DNA of 64,000 nucleotides. Origin: Pseudomonas simiae. GTDB lineage: Bacteria; Pseudomonadota; Gammaproteobacteria; Pseudomonadales; Pseudomonadaceae. The stretch's first letter is position 1. The number at the start of each line of letters is the position of its first letter. Under the pieces are notes generated by a model. It did not search any database. It was not told where the DNA came from and saw nothing but the letters and a program-made list of their open reading frames with translations. Where the stretch lies: assembly GCF_900111895.1 (NCBI RefSeq), contig NZ_FOKB01000002.1:62001-126000 (forward strand), in the 5' to 3' direction. The position numbers were made by a program, and so were the translations under genes. Shown piece after piece: positions 18,536 through 27,892 of this stretch.

Positions 18536-19779
18536 AGGGCTTCTCCAAACGCCTGGGCCACGTGCAGGGCGCTGACCACGCCGTCTTCGTGGAAACCGTT
18601 GGCCCAGTAGGCACCGCAGTAGAAGGTGTTGCGCACGCCGGATATTTCTTCCCGGCGTCCCTGGGCCGCCACTGCCGCCAGACTGTATTGCGGGTGGGCG
18701 TAGGTGTAGCGGGCAAGAATCTTCAGCGGGTTGATCATCGGCGTCTGGTTGAGGCTGACGCAAAACGTGGTGTCGCTGTCGATGCCTTGCAGGATGTTCA
18801 TGTCATAGGTGACCGCCGCCTGCGTCTGACGGTTGGGGGTGAGCCGGTAGTTCCAGCTGGCCCAGGCCAATTGGCGGTCGGGTAACAGGCGCGTGTCGGT
18901 GTGCAGCACGACATCATTGTCGGCATAGGGCAGTGCGCCCAATATTTGCAGCTCGGACTCGCTGGGGTCGCCGAGCAACGCCAGCGCTTGGTCGCTGTGG
19001 CAGGCAAACACCACCTTGTCGAAGGCTTCGGTGCCGGCGGCACTGTGGACCACCACGCCCTCTTCATTGCGCTCCACCAGATGCACCGGGCAATCGAGGC
19101 GGATATGTTCGCGAAAGTTGCGGGTCAGGGGGTCGATATAGCTGCTTGAGCCACCCTCGATCACACACCACTGTGGCCGGTTGTTCACCGAGAGCAGCCC
19201 GTGATTCTTGAAAAAGCGCACAAAGAACTGCAGCGGAAATTTCAGCATGTCCACCAGCGACATCGACCAGATCGCGGCACCCATCGGCACGATGTAATGC
19301 AGGATGAACCGCGGGCCATAGCCTTTCGCTTCGAGGTAATCCCCCAGCGTCATGTCGGCGCTTATGCGTTGCTCTTGCAGGTCCAGCGGTGCCTCGCGAT
19401 TGAAACGCAGGATGTCGCGCAACATGCCCCAGAACCCGGGCGACAGGATGTTGCTGCGCTGGGCAAACAGGCTGTTGATGTTGTTGCCGTTGTACTCGAA
19501 CCGGGTGTTTTCGTCGCACACCGAAAAGCTCATTTCAGTGGGTTTGAACTTCACCCCGATCTGCCCTAACAGGCGGATGAAGTTCGGGTAGGTCCAGTCG
19601 TTGAACACGATAAAACCGGTGTCTATCGCGTAGCTTTTATCGTCGACGGTGACGTTGACCGTGTGGGTATGCCCGCCGATGCGGTTGCCCGCTTCGAACA
19701 GCGTGATTTCATGACGACGGCCGAGCAGGTAGGCACTGGTCAGCCCCGCGATGCCGCTGCCGATGATGGCGATCTTCAT
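18532..19779 (-). CDS. FAD-dependent amine-oxidase-like oxidoreductase
   Basis: A 415-residue protein with the FAD dinucleotide motif GSGIAGLTSAYLL (GxGxxG at 7-12) and the RIGGHTHT segment typical of the NAD(P)-binding/flavin amine oxidase group. Family members next to cfa-like genes are thought to act on fatty acyl chains rather than amines. It overlaps the SDR gene upstream and the DUF1365 gene downstream by 4 nt each, so the proteins are probably made in fixed ratio. Substrate is inferred only from context. Confidence 0.85.
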   Translation of the reverse strand: MKIAIIGSGIAGLTSAYLLGRRHEITLFEAGNRIGGHTHTVNVTVDDKSYAIDTGFIVFNDWTYPNFIRLLGQIGVKFKPTEMSFSVCDENTRFEYNGNNINSLFAQRSNILSPGFWGMLRDILRFNREAPLDLQEQRISADMTLGDYLEAKGYGPRFILHYIVPMGAAIWSMSLVDMLKFPLQFFVRFFKNHGLLSVNNRPQWCVIEGGSSSYIDPLTRNFREHIRLDCPVHLVERNEEGVVVHSAAGTEAFDKVVFACHSDQALALLGDPSESELQILGALPYADNDVVLHTDTRLLPDRQLAWASWNYRLTPNRQTQAAVTYDMNILQGIDSDTTFCVSLNQTPMINPLKILARYTYAHPQYSLAAVAAQGRREEISGVRNTFYCGAYWANGFHEDGVVSALHVAQAFGEAL

Positions 19780-20558
19780 AGGTCGTCCTTCTTCGGCGGC
19801 GGGCTGCGCAACATGCGTTTACCGATGATCAGTTGTGCGCGGTTTGGCAGTTTCGACAGCGGCCACAGGGTGGCGATAAACAGGGCGGGAAAGGCAATTT
19901 CCAGCGGGCGTTTTTCCAGCTTGGCGAAGATGTGCCGCGCGGCTTTGTCCGCCGACCAACTGAGCGGCATGGGGAAGTCATTGCGTTCGGTCAGTGGCGT
20001 ATCGACAAAGCCCGGACTGATCACGGTCACGTCGATATTTTCCGGCGACAGGCTGATGCGCAGGGACTCGAACAGGTAGCGCAAGCCAGCCTTGGAGGCG
20101 CCATAGGCTTCGGCGCGCGGCATTGGCAAGTAGGTCACGGCGCTGGCGACACCCACCAAGTGTGGCGTCTGCCCGGCGCGCAACAGCGGCAGGGCGGCTT
20201 CGATGCAATAACTGCTCGCCAGCAGGTTGGTACGAACCACGTGCTCGATGATCGATGAGTCGAACTGACGTGCGTCCACGTACTCGCAGGTGCCGGCATT
20301 GAGGATCACCGTGTCCAGCGAACCCCAGACCACGCCGATATGCTCGCCGATCTCGCGCACGGTCTGGCTGTTGGTCAGGTCGCCCGCCACCACCAGCACT
20401 TGGCCGGGGTAGCGTTGCGCGAGCGCTTCCAAAGGCCCTTTGGTGCGGGAACTGAGCGCCACATGGGCGCCGCTGTTGAGCAACTCCACGGCCAGTGCGG
20501 CACCGATACCACTGCTGGCGCCAGTCAGCCAATAACGGCGGGGCGGTGTCAGGCTCAT
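19776..20558 (-). CDS. Short-chain dehydrogenase/reductase
   Basis: A 260-residue SDR protein with the cofactor motif TGASSGIG at 12-19, the NAG motif (LNAGTCEY) near residue 93, and the catalytic Tyr and Lys in the YGASK segment. It ends with a basic, partly hydrophobic tail. It overlaps the NTF2-like gene upstream and the FAD oxidoreductase gene downstream by 4 nt. Substrate is unknown; its place in the locus suggests an oxidised lipid or its precursor. Confidence 0.88.
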   Translation of the reverse strand: MSLTPPRRYWLTGASSGIGAALAVELLNSGAHVALSSRTKGPLEALAQRYPGQVLVVAGDLTNSQTVREIGEHIGVVWGSLDTVILNAGTCEYVDARQFDSSIIEHVVRTNLLASSYCIEAALPLLRAGQTPHLVGVASAVTYLPMPRAEAYGASKAGLRYLFESLRISLSPENIDVTVISPGFVDTPLTERNDFPMPLSWSADKAARHIFAKLEKRPLEIAFPALFIATLWPLSKLPNRAQLIIGKRMLRSPPPKKDDL

Positions 20559-20977
20559 CCCATTCTCCTTTTAAGCCAGCTGATGACGCTGCCCAGCACG
20601 GGCAAGTGTTCGTACAGCATGGCGCCGGCATCGAAATAGTCCCGGTGGCGGTACACCTTGTCGCGCCACATCAAGTGCGAGCAACCTTCCACCCGGATCA
20701 CTTTGCCGTTGGCCAGGCGAGGGTGGCAAAAACTCATTTTCCAGCGCAAGTAACCTTCGCCTTCGGCGACCTGGTCGAAACTGTGGAAGTCAAAGCGCAG
20801 CTGGCTGACGTTGCTGTACAGATCGGCGAAGTAGCGGTGCAGGGCTGGCAAGCCATGGACTTCGTGCAGCGGGTCGGCGAAAGCAATGTCCTGGCTGTAC
20901 AGGCTGTCGAGCAGGTGCAAGTTGTGCTTGTCCAGCGCGGTGAAGGCCTGGGCGAAGCGGCGCAGGAAGTCACTCAT
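20555..20977 (-). CDS. NTF2-like (SnoaL-type) protein
   Basis: A 140-residue protein of the nuclear transport factor 2 fold: N-terminal helices, the FADPLHEVHGLPALHRYF segment (residues 33-50) and the curved sheet ending in YFDAGAMLYEHLP. Proteins of this fold are small enzymes or binding proteins for hydrophobic ligands. ATG 20977 was chosen because it gives the family start and overlaps the photolyase stop by 8 nt. It ends with a basic SWLKRRMG tail. Function within the locus is not known. Confidence 0.8.
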   Translation of the reverse strand: MSDFLRRFAQAFTALDKHNLHLLDSLYSQDIAFADPLHEVHGLPALHRYFADLYSNVSQLRFDFHSFDQVAEGEGYLRWKMSFCHPRLANGKVIRVEGCSHLMWRDKVYRHRDYFDAGAMLYEHLPVLGSVISWLKRRMG

Positions 20978-22415
20978 AGTCGCCCCCTGCGGCTTGGCGC
21001 GAGGGCAGGTTGCGGAAAGCGGCCAGCGCACGTTCACGGGATTTTTTCAGGTCGACGATCGAGCGCGGGTAGTCAGCCACGCCGAACAGGCCGCCGGCGG
21101 CTTCGGGGTTGTGCACGTCCTTTTTATTCAGCGCGGCCAGTTCCGGCAGCCAGTGCTTGATGAACACGCCTTCAGCGTCGAATTTCTCCGATTGGCTCAA
21201 CGGGCTGAAAATCCGAAAGTATGGCGCGGAGTCGGTGCCGGTGGATGAACTCCACTGCCAGCCGCCGTTGTTCGCCGCCAGGTCGCCGTCGATCAGGTGG
21301 CGCATGAAAAAACGCTCGCCTTCGCGCCAGTCAATCAGCAGGTTCTTGGTCAGGAACATCGCCACCACCATGCGCAGGCGGTTATGCATCCAGCCGGTTT
21401 CCAGCAGTTGGCGCATGGCCGCATCGATGATCGGCAAGCCGGTGCGCGCTTCCTGCCAGGCGGCGAGGTCCTTGGGCGCGTTGCGCCAGGCCACGGCTTC
21501 GGTTTCCGGGCGGAACGCGCGGTGGCGCGACACCCGTGGGTAACCGACCAGGATGTGTTTGTAGAACTCGCGCCACAGCAATTCATTGATCCAGGTGATG
21601 GCGCCCAGGTCGCCACTTTCGAACTCGCCGCCGTTGGTTTGCAGCGCGGCATGCAGGCACTGTCGCGGCGAAACGACGCCCGCTGCAAGGTAGGCAGACA
21701 ACTGGCTGGTACCGGGTTTCGCGGGGAAGTCGCGTTCGTCTTTGTAGTAGCTGATTTGCTGATCGGCGAAGGCATCGAGGCGCCGCCGGGCTTCGTCTTC
21801 ACCGGCTGGCCAGAGGGCGCGCAGGCTGTCGCTGGGTGGGGCGAAACCTTCGACTGTGTTCGGGACGGGATCGCTTTTCAGCTTGAGCGGCGCCTGGGCC
21901 TTTGGCGCTGCAACCATGCGCGGCAGGGCGCTGTGCAGGCGGGTGTAGCAGACTTTACGGAACTGGCTGAACACCTGGAAATAAGTGCCGGTCTTGGTCA
22001 GTACACTGCCGGGTTGGAAGAACAGTTGATCGAGGTAGCGGTGGAACGTCACGCCATCGGCTTCCAAAGCCTTGTACACGGCAGCATCACGACGACTTTC
22101 GTGAATGCCATATTCTTCGTTGACGTGCACCGACTCCGCCGACAGCTCGCGGCACAGCTTGCTCAGTACGTCGGGCGCTTGGTCCCAAGTGGCTGCGGTG
22201 CGGATCAGCAGGGGAATATTCAGCGCGCCCAGCGTTTTGCTCAGGTCTTGCAGGTTGCGCAGCCAGAAGTCCACTTTGCACGGCGCATCATCGTGGGACT
22301 GCCATTGCTGCGGCGTGATCAGGTACACGGCCGCAATCGGGCCCCGCTGGCTCGCGGCGGCCAGAGCAGTGTTGTCGTGCAGGCGCAGGTCGGTGCGCAG
22401 CCAGATCAAATGCAT
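20970..22415 (-). CDS. phrB: Deoxyribodipyrimidine photolyase
   Basis: A 481-residue class I photolyase that repairs cyclobutane pyrimidine dimers using blue/near-UV light. The N-terminal antenna domain (HLIWLRTDLRLHDN start) and the C-terminal FAD domain with RNLPSRQAAGG-type tail are present, along with the segments LPIIDAAMRQL, WMHNRLRM and NGGWQWSSSTGTD that line the FAD and DNA pocket. Length is normal. The start codon directly abuts the stop of the MerR regulator gene, so the regulator and photolyase are one transcript. Confidence 0.96.
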   Translation of the reverse strand: MHLIWLRTDLRLHDNTALAAASQRGPIAAVYLITPQQWQSHDDAPCKVDFWLRNLQDLSKTLGALNIPLLIRTAATWDQAPDVLSKLCRELSAESVHVNEEYGIHESRRDAAVYKALEADGVTFHRYLDQLFFQPGSVLTKTGTYFQVFSQFRKVCYTRLHSALPRMVAAPKAQAPLKLKSDPVPNTVEGFAPPSDSLRALWPAGEDEARRRLDAFADQQISYYKDERDFPAKPGTSQLSAYLAAGVVSPRQCLHAALQTNGGEFESGDLGAITWINELLWREFYKHILVGYPRVSRHRAFRPETEAVAWRNAPKDLAAWQEARTGLPIIDAAMRQLLETGWMHNRLRMVVAMFLTKNLLIDWREGERFFMRHLIDGDLAANNGGWQWSSSTGTDSAPYFRIFSPLSQSEKFDAEGVFIKHWLPELAALNKKDVHNPEAAGGLFGVADYPRSIVDLKKSRERALAAFRNLPSRQAAGGDYE

Positions 22416-23345
22416 TTAAACAAGTCCACGCTGGATCAGCAGTTGGTGGGCCGACAACGGATCTTCGGCGACGAACAATTCGGGGAGGTCATGGGGTAAT
22501 ACGGACAACTCGGCCTGGTGGATGCATACCGTTGGTCCGACAATCAACTTTGGGCAACTGACGCCACCCAGAAGTTTTGCGAACGCCGACAGATGGAGCG
22601 ACTTGCTCGAATAGAGCAGCACCGCACGCGGTTGCAGGTGTTCCACCGCCAGGGCCAGCTCACCGGCGGGCAGCGGCCAGTCGAACACTTCCACCGGGCA
22701 GTCGGCGCTGCTGGCGAGCCAGGCGCTGAGCCACAGGTGCGGCTCCAGGGGCAGGTCGGATTGGTTGACCAACAGCAGCGGCGCACCATGCAGCTGACGA
22801 TTATTGTGGTAGATGCGCGCGCCAAATTTGCTGCGCAGCCAGGACAGGAAAAACACCCGTTCCATCTGCGCGCCGAACTGGCCTTGCCAGCGTTGTTCCA
22901 GCTCCTGCAGCAACGGCAGCAGCAGTTGCTCGCACAGGGTGCGGGGCGGGTAGAGCGCCATGGCCTGGTTGAAGGCGTCATCCACCCGGCGCTCGGTCAA
23001 TTCGCTGATGGCTTGCACCAGGTTCTGGCGCAGGCTGTGCCATTCGTTTTCGACGGCATCGGGAATGGCCTGGGCGGAGTCGATCAGGCCTTTGACCTGG
23101 CTGACCGGTACGCCGCGATTGAGCCAGGTGAGGATGGTGTGGATACGTTGTACATGCTCGGCGCTGAACAGCCGATGCCCCTTGGGTGTGCGCTGGGGCA
23201 CGATGAGGCCGTAACGACGTTCCCAGGCGCGCAGGGTCACGGCGTTGACACCGGTCTGGCGCGCCACTTCGCGGATCGGCAGCCAGCCATCTTCGAGGGC
23301 TTGGGCGAAGTCTTCGCCGGGTTCGTCTAGCAGGGCAACTTTCAT
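22416..23345 (-). CDS. MerR-family regulator, LitR/CarH-like without visible B12 motif (PplR-type)
   Basis: A 309-residue regulator with a MerR winged helix at about residues 18-85 (IREVARQTGVNAVTLRAWER) and a C-terminal half that follows the cobalamin-binding-domain layout of LitR/CarH. The B12 signatures of CarH (W-x9-EH in the helix bundle and DxHxxG in the Rossmann part) are not found; the matching helix reads SWLRSKFGARIYHNN. This agrees with class II LitR proteins such as PplR1 of P. putida, which depend on short LOV photoreceptors instead of B12. The operators at 24331-24404 match the reported PplR1 site, so autoregulation is expected. No LOV gene is in this window. Confidence 0.85.
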   Translation of the reverse strand: MKVALLDEPGEDFAQALEDGWLPIREVARQTGVNAVTLRAWERRYGLIVPQRTPKGHRLFSAEHVQRIHTILTWLNRGVPVSQVKGLIDSAQAIPDAVENEWHSLRQNLVQAISELTERRVDDAFNQAMALYPPRTLCEQLLLPLLQELEQRWQGQFGAQMERVFFLSWLRSKFGARIYHNNRQLHGAPLLLVNQSDLPLEPHLWLSAWLASSADCPVEVFDWPLPAGELALAVEHLQPRAVLLYSSKSLHLSAFAKLLGGVSCPKLIVGPTVCIHQAELSVLPHDLPELFVAEDPLSAHQLLIQRGLV

Positions 23346-23348
23346 GGT

Positions 23349-24308
23349 CTAGATCGCATTTCGCAGGCTGAGGTTTTCCGGGTGCGGTTGCAGATAGGCC
23401 TGCTGCGCGATGTAGCGGTCCGGGTGTTGACGAAAGTGGTGCTTGAGCAGGGTCATCGGCACCACCAAAGGCACGATGCCGTGGCGGTATTGGCCGATGA
23501 CGGTTTGCATTTCCTGCTTGTCGTCGGCGCTGATGGCCTGCTTGAGGTAACCGCTGATGTGTTGCAGCACATTGGTGTGGGTGCCACGGGTGGCGCACTT
23601 GGTCAGGCCGGTCATCAGCTCGCTGAAATAACCGCTGGCCAATTCATCCAGGTTGGCGTCCTTGGTCATGCTGCCCAGCAGGTGGCCGAGGCTTTTGTAA
23701 TGCGCCGGACTGTGGGCCATCAACAAGTATTTGTAGCGCGAATGAAAGGCCAGCAGGCGGTGACGGGTCAGGCCTTCGGCCAGCAGTTGCTGCCAACTGG
23801 CGTACACGAATACGCGAGTCAGGAAGTTTTCACGCAGCACCGGGTCATTCAGCCGACCGTCTTCTTCCACCGGCAGATTGGGATGGCGGGCACAAAAGGC
23901 CTGGGCGTAGATACCGCGCCCGCCGCCGTCCACCGGAGTGCCATTTTCGCGGTACACCTTGACCCGCTCCAGGCCACAGGACGGCGACTTCTGCATGAAA
24001 ATGTAGCCGCACAGGTCGGTGTGTTCCGCCGCCATCTGCTGGCCATAGTCGTCCAGCGGCTGGGTGACGTTCAGCTCGCGGTTCACCGTGCCGACGGCTT
24101 GCGGGTGAGCAGGGTCGCCCACCAGGCGGATGGGTTCGCGGGGAATGCCCAGGCCAATGGCGACTTCGGGGCACAGCGGCACAAAGTCGAAATAATCGGC
24201 GAGAGTCTGGCTGCACAGCAGGGATTGTTTATGGCCACCGTTGAAGCGCACGTTTTCGCCCAGCAGGCAGGCGCTGATGGCGATCTTCGGTTTGGTGATG
24301 CTGGACAT
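23349..24308 (-). CDS. DUF523-DUF1722 fusion (TudS/YbgA-like)
   Basis: A 319-residue two-domain protein. The N-terminal DUF523 domain (about 8-155) belongs to the TudS thiouracil desulfidase family and has three conserved cysteines, Cys14 (SACLLG), Cys46 (LCPEV) and Cys111 (SPSCG), that can hold a [4Fe-4S] cluster. The C-terminal DUF1722 domain (about 190-310, with the KYLLMAHSP segment) is of the YbgA type often found by photolyases. It is the first gene of the light-locus series, 3 nt before the regulator gene. A role in removing sulfur from thio-nucleobases or nucleotides is known for the family; its link to light is open. Confidence 0.88.
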   Translation of the reverse strand: MSSITKPKIAISACLLGENVRFNGGHKQSLLCSQTLADYFDFVPLCPEVAIGLGIPREPIRLVGDPAHPQAVGTVNRELNVTQPLDDYGQQMAAEHTDLCGYIFMQKSPSCGLERVKVYRENGTPVDGGGRGIYAQAFCARHPNLPVEEDGRLNDPVLRENFLTRVFVYASWQQLLAEGLTRHRLLAFHSRYKYLLMAHSPAHYKSLGHLLGSMTKDANLDELASGYFSELMTGLTKCATRGTHTNVLQHISGYLKQAISADDKQEMQTVIGQYRHGIVPLVVPMTLLKHHFRQHPDRYIAQQAYLQPHPENLSLRNAI

Positions 24309-24330
24309 AAACGAACCCTCGCAAGATTCC

Positions 24331-24354
24331 TGTACAAGGTTTTAATCTTGTACA
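24331..24354. promoter_or_regulatory. PplR/LitR-type operator, start-proximal
   Basis: TGTACA at 24331-24336 and 24349-24354 are separated by exactly 12 nt. This is a full match to T(G/A)TACA-N12-TGTA(C/T)A, the site reported for PplR1 of P. putida. It lies just downstream of the expected transcription start of the tudS operon. Confidence 0.85.
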
Positions 24355-24364
24355 ACTAAATCCC

Positions 24365-24392
24365 ATCATAGATTCGATGCTGTACAAGTCAA
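24365..24392 (-). promoter_or_regulatory. Sigma-70-type promoter of the light-locus operon
   Basis: On the minus strand TTGACT (24392-24387) and TATGAT (24370-24365) are separated by 16 nt, five of six matches in each box. The -35 box lies inside operator 24381-24404 and directly abuts its TGTACA half-site. Confidence 0.75.
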
Positions 24393-24404
24393 ACTATTTG
24401 TACA
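24381..24404. promoter_or_regulatory. PplR/LitR-type operator, overlapping the -35 box
   Basis: TGTACA at 24381-24386 and 24399-24404, again with exactly 12 nt between them. The spacer contains the -35 hexamer of the tudS operon, so binding here should block RNA polymerase. Confidence 0.87.
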
Positions 24405-24419
24405 AGTTTTGCGCGTTGG

Positions 24420-25699
<1,280 letters not shown>

Positions 25700-25827
25700 T
25701 TACCTGTTCTTACGGCGTGACCTATGGTTAAAGCACAGGCTTAATCCAACGTTACGCCCGTTCAAATTGATCCCTGCTTATAAAATAGACCAGTGCGGGG
25801 CGGCGAACGTTACATGAGGAAGATCCC

Positions 25828-26727
25828 ATGCACATTTTGCTGACCGGCGGTACTGGCCTGATCGGCCGCCAACTCTGCCAACACTGGCTTGCTCAAGGGC
25901 ATCGACTGACGGTGTGGAGTCGTCATCCGGAACAGGTTGCCAAGCTGTGCGGCGCACAGGTAGCAGGCGTTGAACACCTGCAACAGGTTATCGGCCCGGT
26001 GGATGCCGTCATTAACCTGGCCGGCGCGCCCATTGCTGATCGTCCCTGGACCCACAAGCGCAAGGCGCTGCTGTGGAGCAGCCGCATCAGTCTGACTGAA
26101 ACCTTGCTGGCGTGGCTTGAGGGGCTGGAGCAAAAACCTGCGGTGTTGATTTCCGGTTCAGCGGTGGGTTGGTACGGCGACGGCGGTGAGCGTGAGTTGA
26201 CCGAAGCCAGCGGCCCGGTGCAGGACGATTTCCCCAGCCAGCTGTGCATTGCCTGGGAAGAAACTGCCCAGCGCGCCGAAGCCTTGGGGATTCGCGTCGT
26301 GTTGGTACGGACCGGTTTGGTGTTGTCGGCCGAGGGCGGCTTTTTGTCGCGGCTGTTGCTGCCGTTCAAACTGGCGCTGGGCGGGCCTATCGGCACTGGT
26401 CGGCAGTGGATGCCGTGGGTACATATCAAGGATCAAATCGCCCTGATTGATTTTCTTCTGCACAAGGCTGATGCCAGTGGTCCTTATAATGCCTGCGCGC
26501 CACACCCGGTACGCAATCGCGAGTTTGCGAAAACCCTGGGCCGGGTGCTGCACCGTCCGGCGTTCATGCCGATGCCGGCCTTTGCATTGAAGGTCGGCCT
26601 GGGTGAGTTGTCCGGCCTGTTGCTGGGTGGGCAGAAGGCAGTGCCCGAGCGCTTGTTGGCCGCCGGTTTCACCTTCCAGTTTACTGAGTTGCACGCGGCC
26701 CTGGATGACGTGTCCAGCCGCCTCTAA
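25828..26727 (+). CDS. TIGR01777 family epimerase-like oxidoreductase
   Basis: A 299-residue extended-SDR protein (YfcH/SulA-like). The N-terminal [11 protein letters not shown] motif binds NAD(P), the [14 protein letters not shown] segment holds the family Ser/Tyr region, and the C-terminal DUF1731 domain covers about residues 248-295 ([14 protein letters not shown]). Substrate is unknown for the family. It lies 14 nt before hemH on the same strand, so the two are co-transcribed; in other Pseudomonas it also sits near photolyase genes. Confidence 0.88.
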   Translation: MHILLTGGTGLIGRQLCQHWLAQGHRLTVWSRHPEQVAKLCGAQVAGVEHLQQVIGPVDAVINLAGAPIADRPWTHKRKALLWSSRISLTETLLAWLEGLEQKPAVLISGSAVGWYGDGGERELTEASGPVQDDFPSQLCIAWEETAQRAEALGIRVVLVRTGLVLSAEGGFLSRLLLPFKLALGGPIGTGRQWMPWVHIKDQIALIDFLLHKADASGPYNACAPHPVRNREFAKTLGRVLHRPAFMPMPAFALKVGLGELSGLLLGGQKAVPERLLAAGFTFQFTELHAALDDVSSRL

Positions 26728-26741
26728 AGATAGGATGTTGC

Positions 26742-27767
26742 ATGACGGATCACGCGTTGTTACTGGTCAATCTGGGTTCACCGGCGTCCACCTCGGTGGC
26801 CGATGTGCGCAGCTACCTCAATCAGTTCTTGATGGACCCTTATGTGATCGACCTGCCGTGGCCGGTGCGGCGCTTGCTGGTGTCACTGATCTTGATCAAG
26901 CGCCCCGAGCAGTCGGCCCACGCCTACGCGTCCATCTGGTGGGACGAGGGCTCGCCGCTGGTGGTGCTCAGTCGTCGCCTGCAACAGCAGATGACCGCAC
27001 AGTGGACTCAAGGCCCGGTGGAATTGGCGATGCGCTACGGTGAGCCGTCCATTGAAACGGTGCTGACCCGCCTCGCCGCCCAGGGCATCCGTAAAGTCAC
27101 CCTGGCGCCGCTGTACCCGCAGTTCGCGGACAGCACCGTGACCACGGTGATTGAGGAAGCCAAGCGCGTGGTGCGCGACAAAAAGCTCGATGTGCAATTC
27201 TCCATCCTGCAACCGTTCTACGATCAGCCCGAATACCTCGATGCCCTGGTAGCAAGCGCGCGGCCATACGTGGAACAGAATTACGACCACCTGCTGCTGA
27301 GTTTCCACGGCTTGCCTGAGCGCCACCTGACCAAGCTCGACCCTACCGGCCAGCATTGCTTCAAGGATGCCGACTGCTGCAAGAACGCGTCCGACGAGGT
27401 GCTTAAGACCTGCTATCGCGCGCAATGCTTCAGCGTCGCCCGTGATTTTGCCGCGCGACTGGGCTTGCCGGAAGATAAATGGTCGGTGTCGTTCCAATCG
27501 CGCCTGGGCCGCGCGAAGTGGATCGAACCCTACACCGAAGCGCGCCTGGAGGCATTGGCCCAGCAAGGCGTGAAAAAGCTGCTGGTGATGTGCCCGGCGT
27601 TCGTGGCCGATTGCATCGAGACGCTGGAGGAAATCGGCGATCGTGGGCTTGAGCAGTTCCGCGAAGCTGGGGGCGAGGAGTTGGTGCTGGTGCCGTGCCT
27701 CAATGATGATCCGCAATGGGCTAAGGCGCTGAATACTTTGTGCGAAAGAGCGCCAACGCAGCTATAA
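26742..27767 (+). CDS. hemH: Ferrochelatase
   Basis: A 341-residue enzyme that inserts Fe(II) into protoporphyrin IX, the last step of protoheme synthesis, at the inner face of the cytoplasmic membrane. The family motifs LVNLGSPAS at the N-terminus, [12 protein letters not shown] with the metal-binding His, and [16 protein letters not shown] are present. The downstream [14 protein letters not shown] segment contains the conserved Glu-x4-Glu pattern. Light control through the upstream PplR-like site would drain phototoxic protoporphyrin; that is inference. Confidence 0.97.
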   Translation: MTDHALLLVNLGSPASTSVADVRSYLNQFLMDPYVIDLPWPVRRLLVSLILIKRPEQSAHAYASIWWDEGSPLVVLSRRLQQQMTAQWTQGPVELAMRYGEPSIETVLTRLAAQGIRKVTLAPLYPQFADSTVTTVIEEAKRVVRDKKLDVQFSILQPFYDQPEYLDALVASARPYVEQNYDHLLLSFHGLPERHLTKLDPTGQHCFKDADCCKNASDEVLKTCYRAQCFSVARDFAARLGLPEDKWSVSFQSRLGRAKWIEPYTEARLEALAQQGVKKLLVMCPAFVADCIETLEEIGDRGLEQFREAGGEELVLVPCLNDDPQWAKALNTLCERAPTQL

Positions 27768-27790
27768 CTCAAGCCGAGTGAAGATCGAAA

Positions 27791-27879
27791 TGTGGGAGCG
27801 GGCTTGCTCGCGAATGCGGTGGATCAGTCAAATAATCAGTGACTGACAGACCGCACTCGCGAGCAAGCCCGCTCCCACA
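27791..27879. repeat. REP doublet (REPIN)
   Basis: Inverted copies of TGTGGGAGCGGGCTTGCTCG at 27791 and ending at 27879, around a spacer with the secondary pair CAGTCA/TGACTG. It sits between the convergent genes hemH and the TonB receptor gene. Confidence 0.93.
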
Positions 27880-27892
27880 TGGTTTACCGTGT

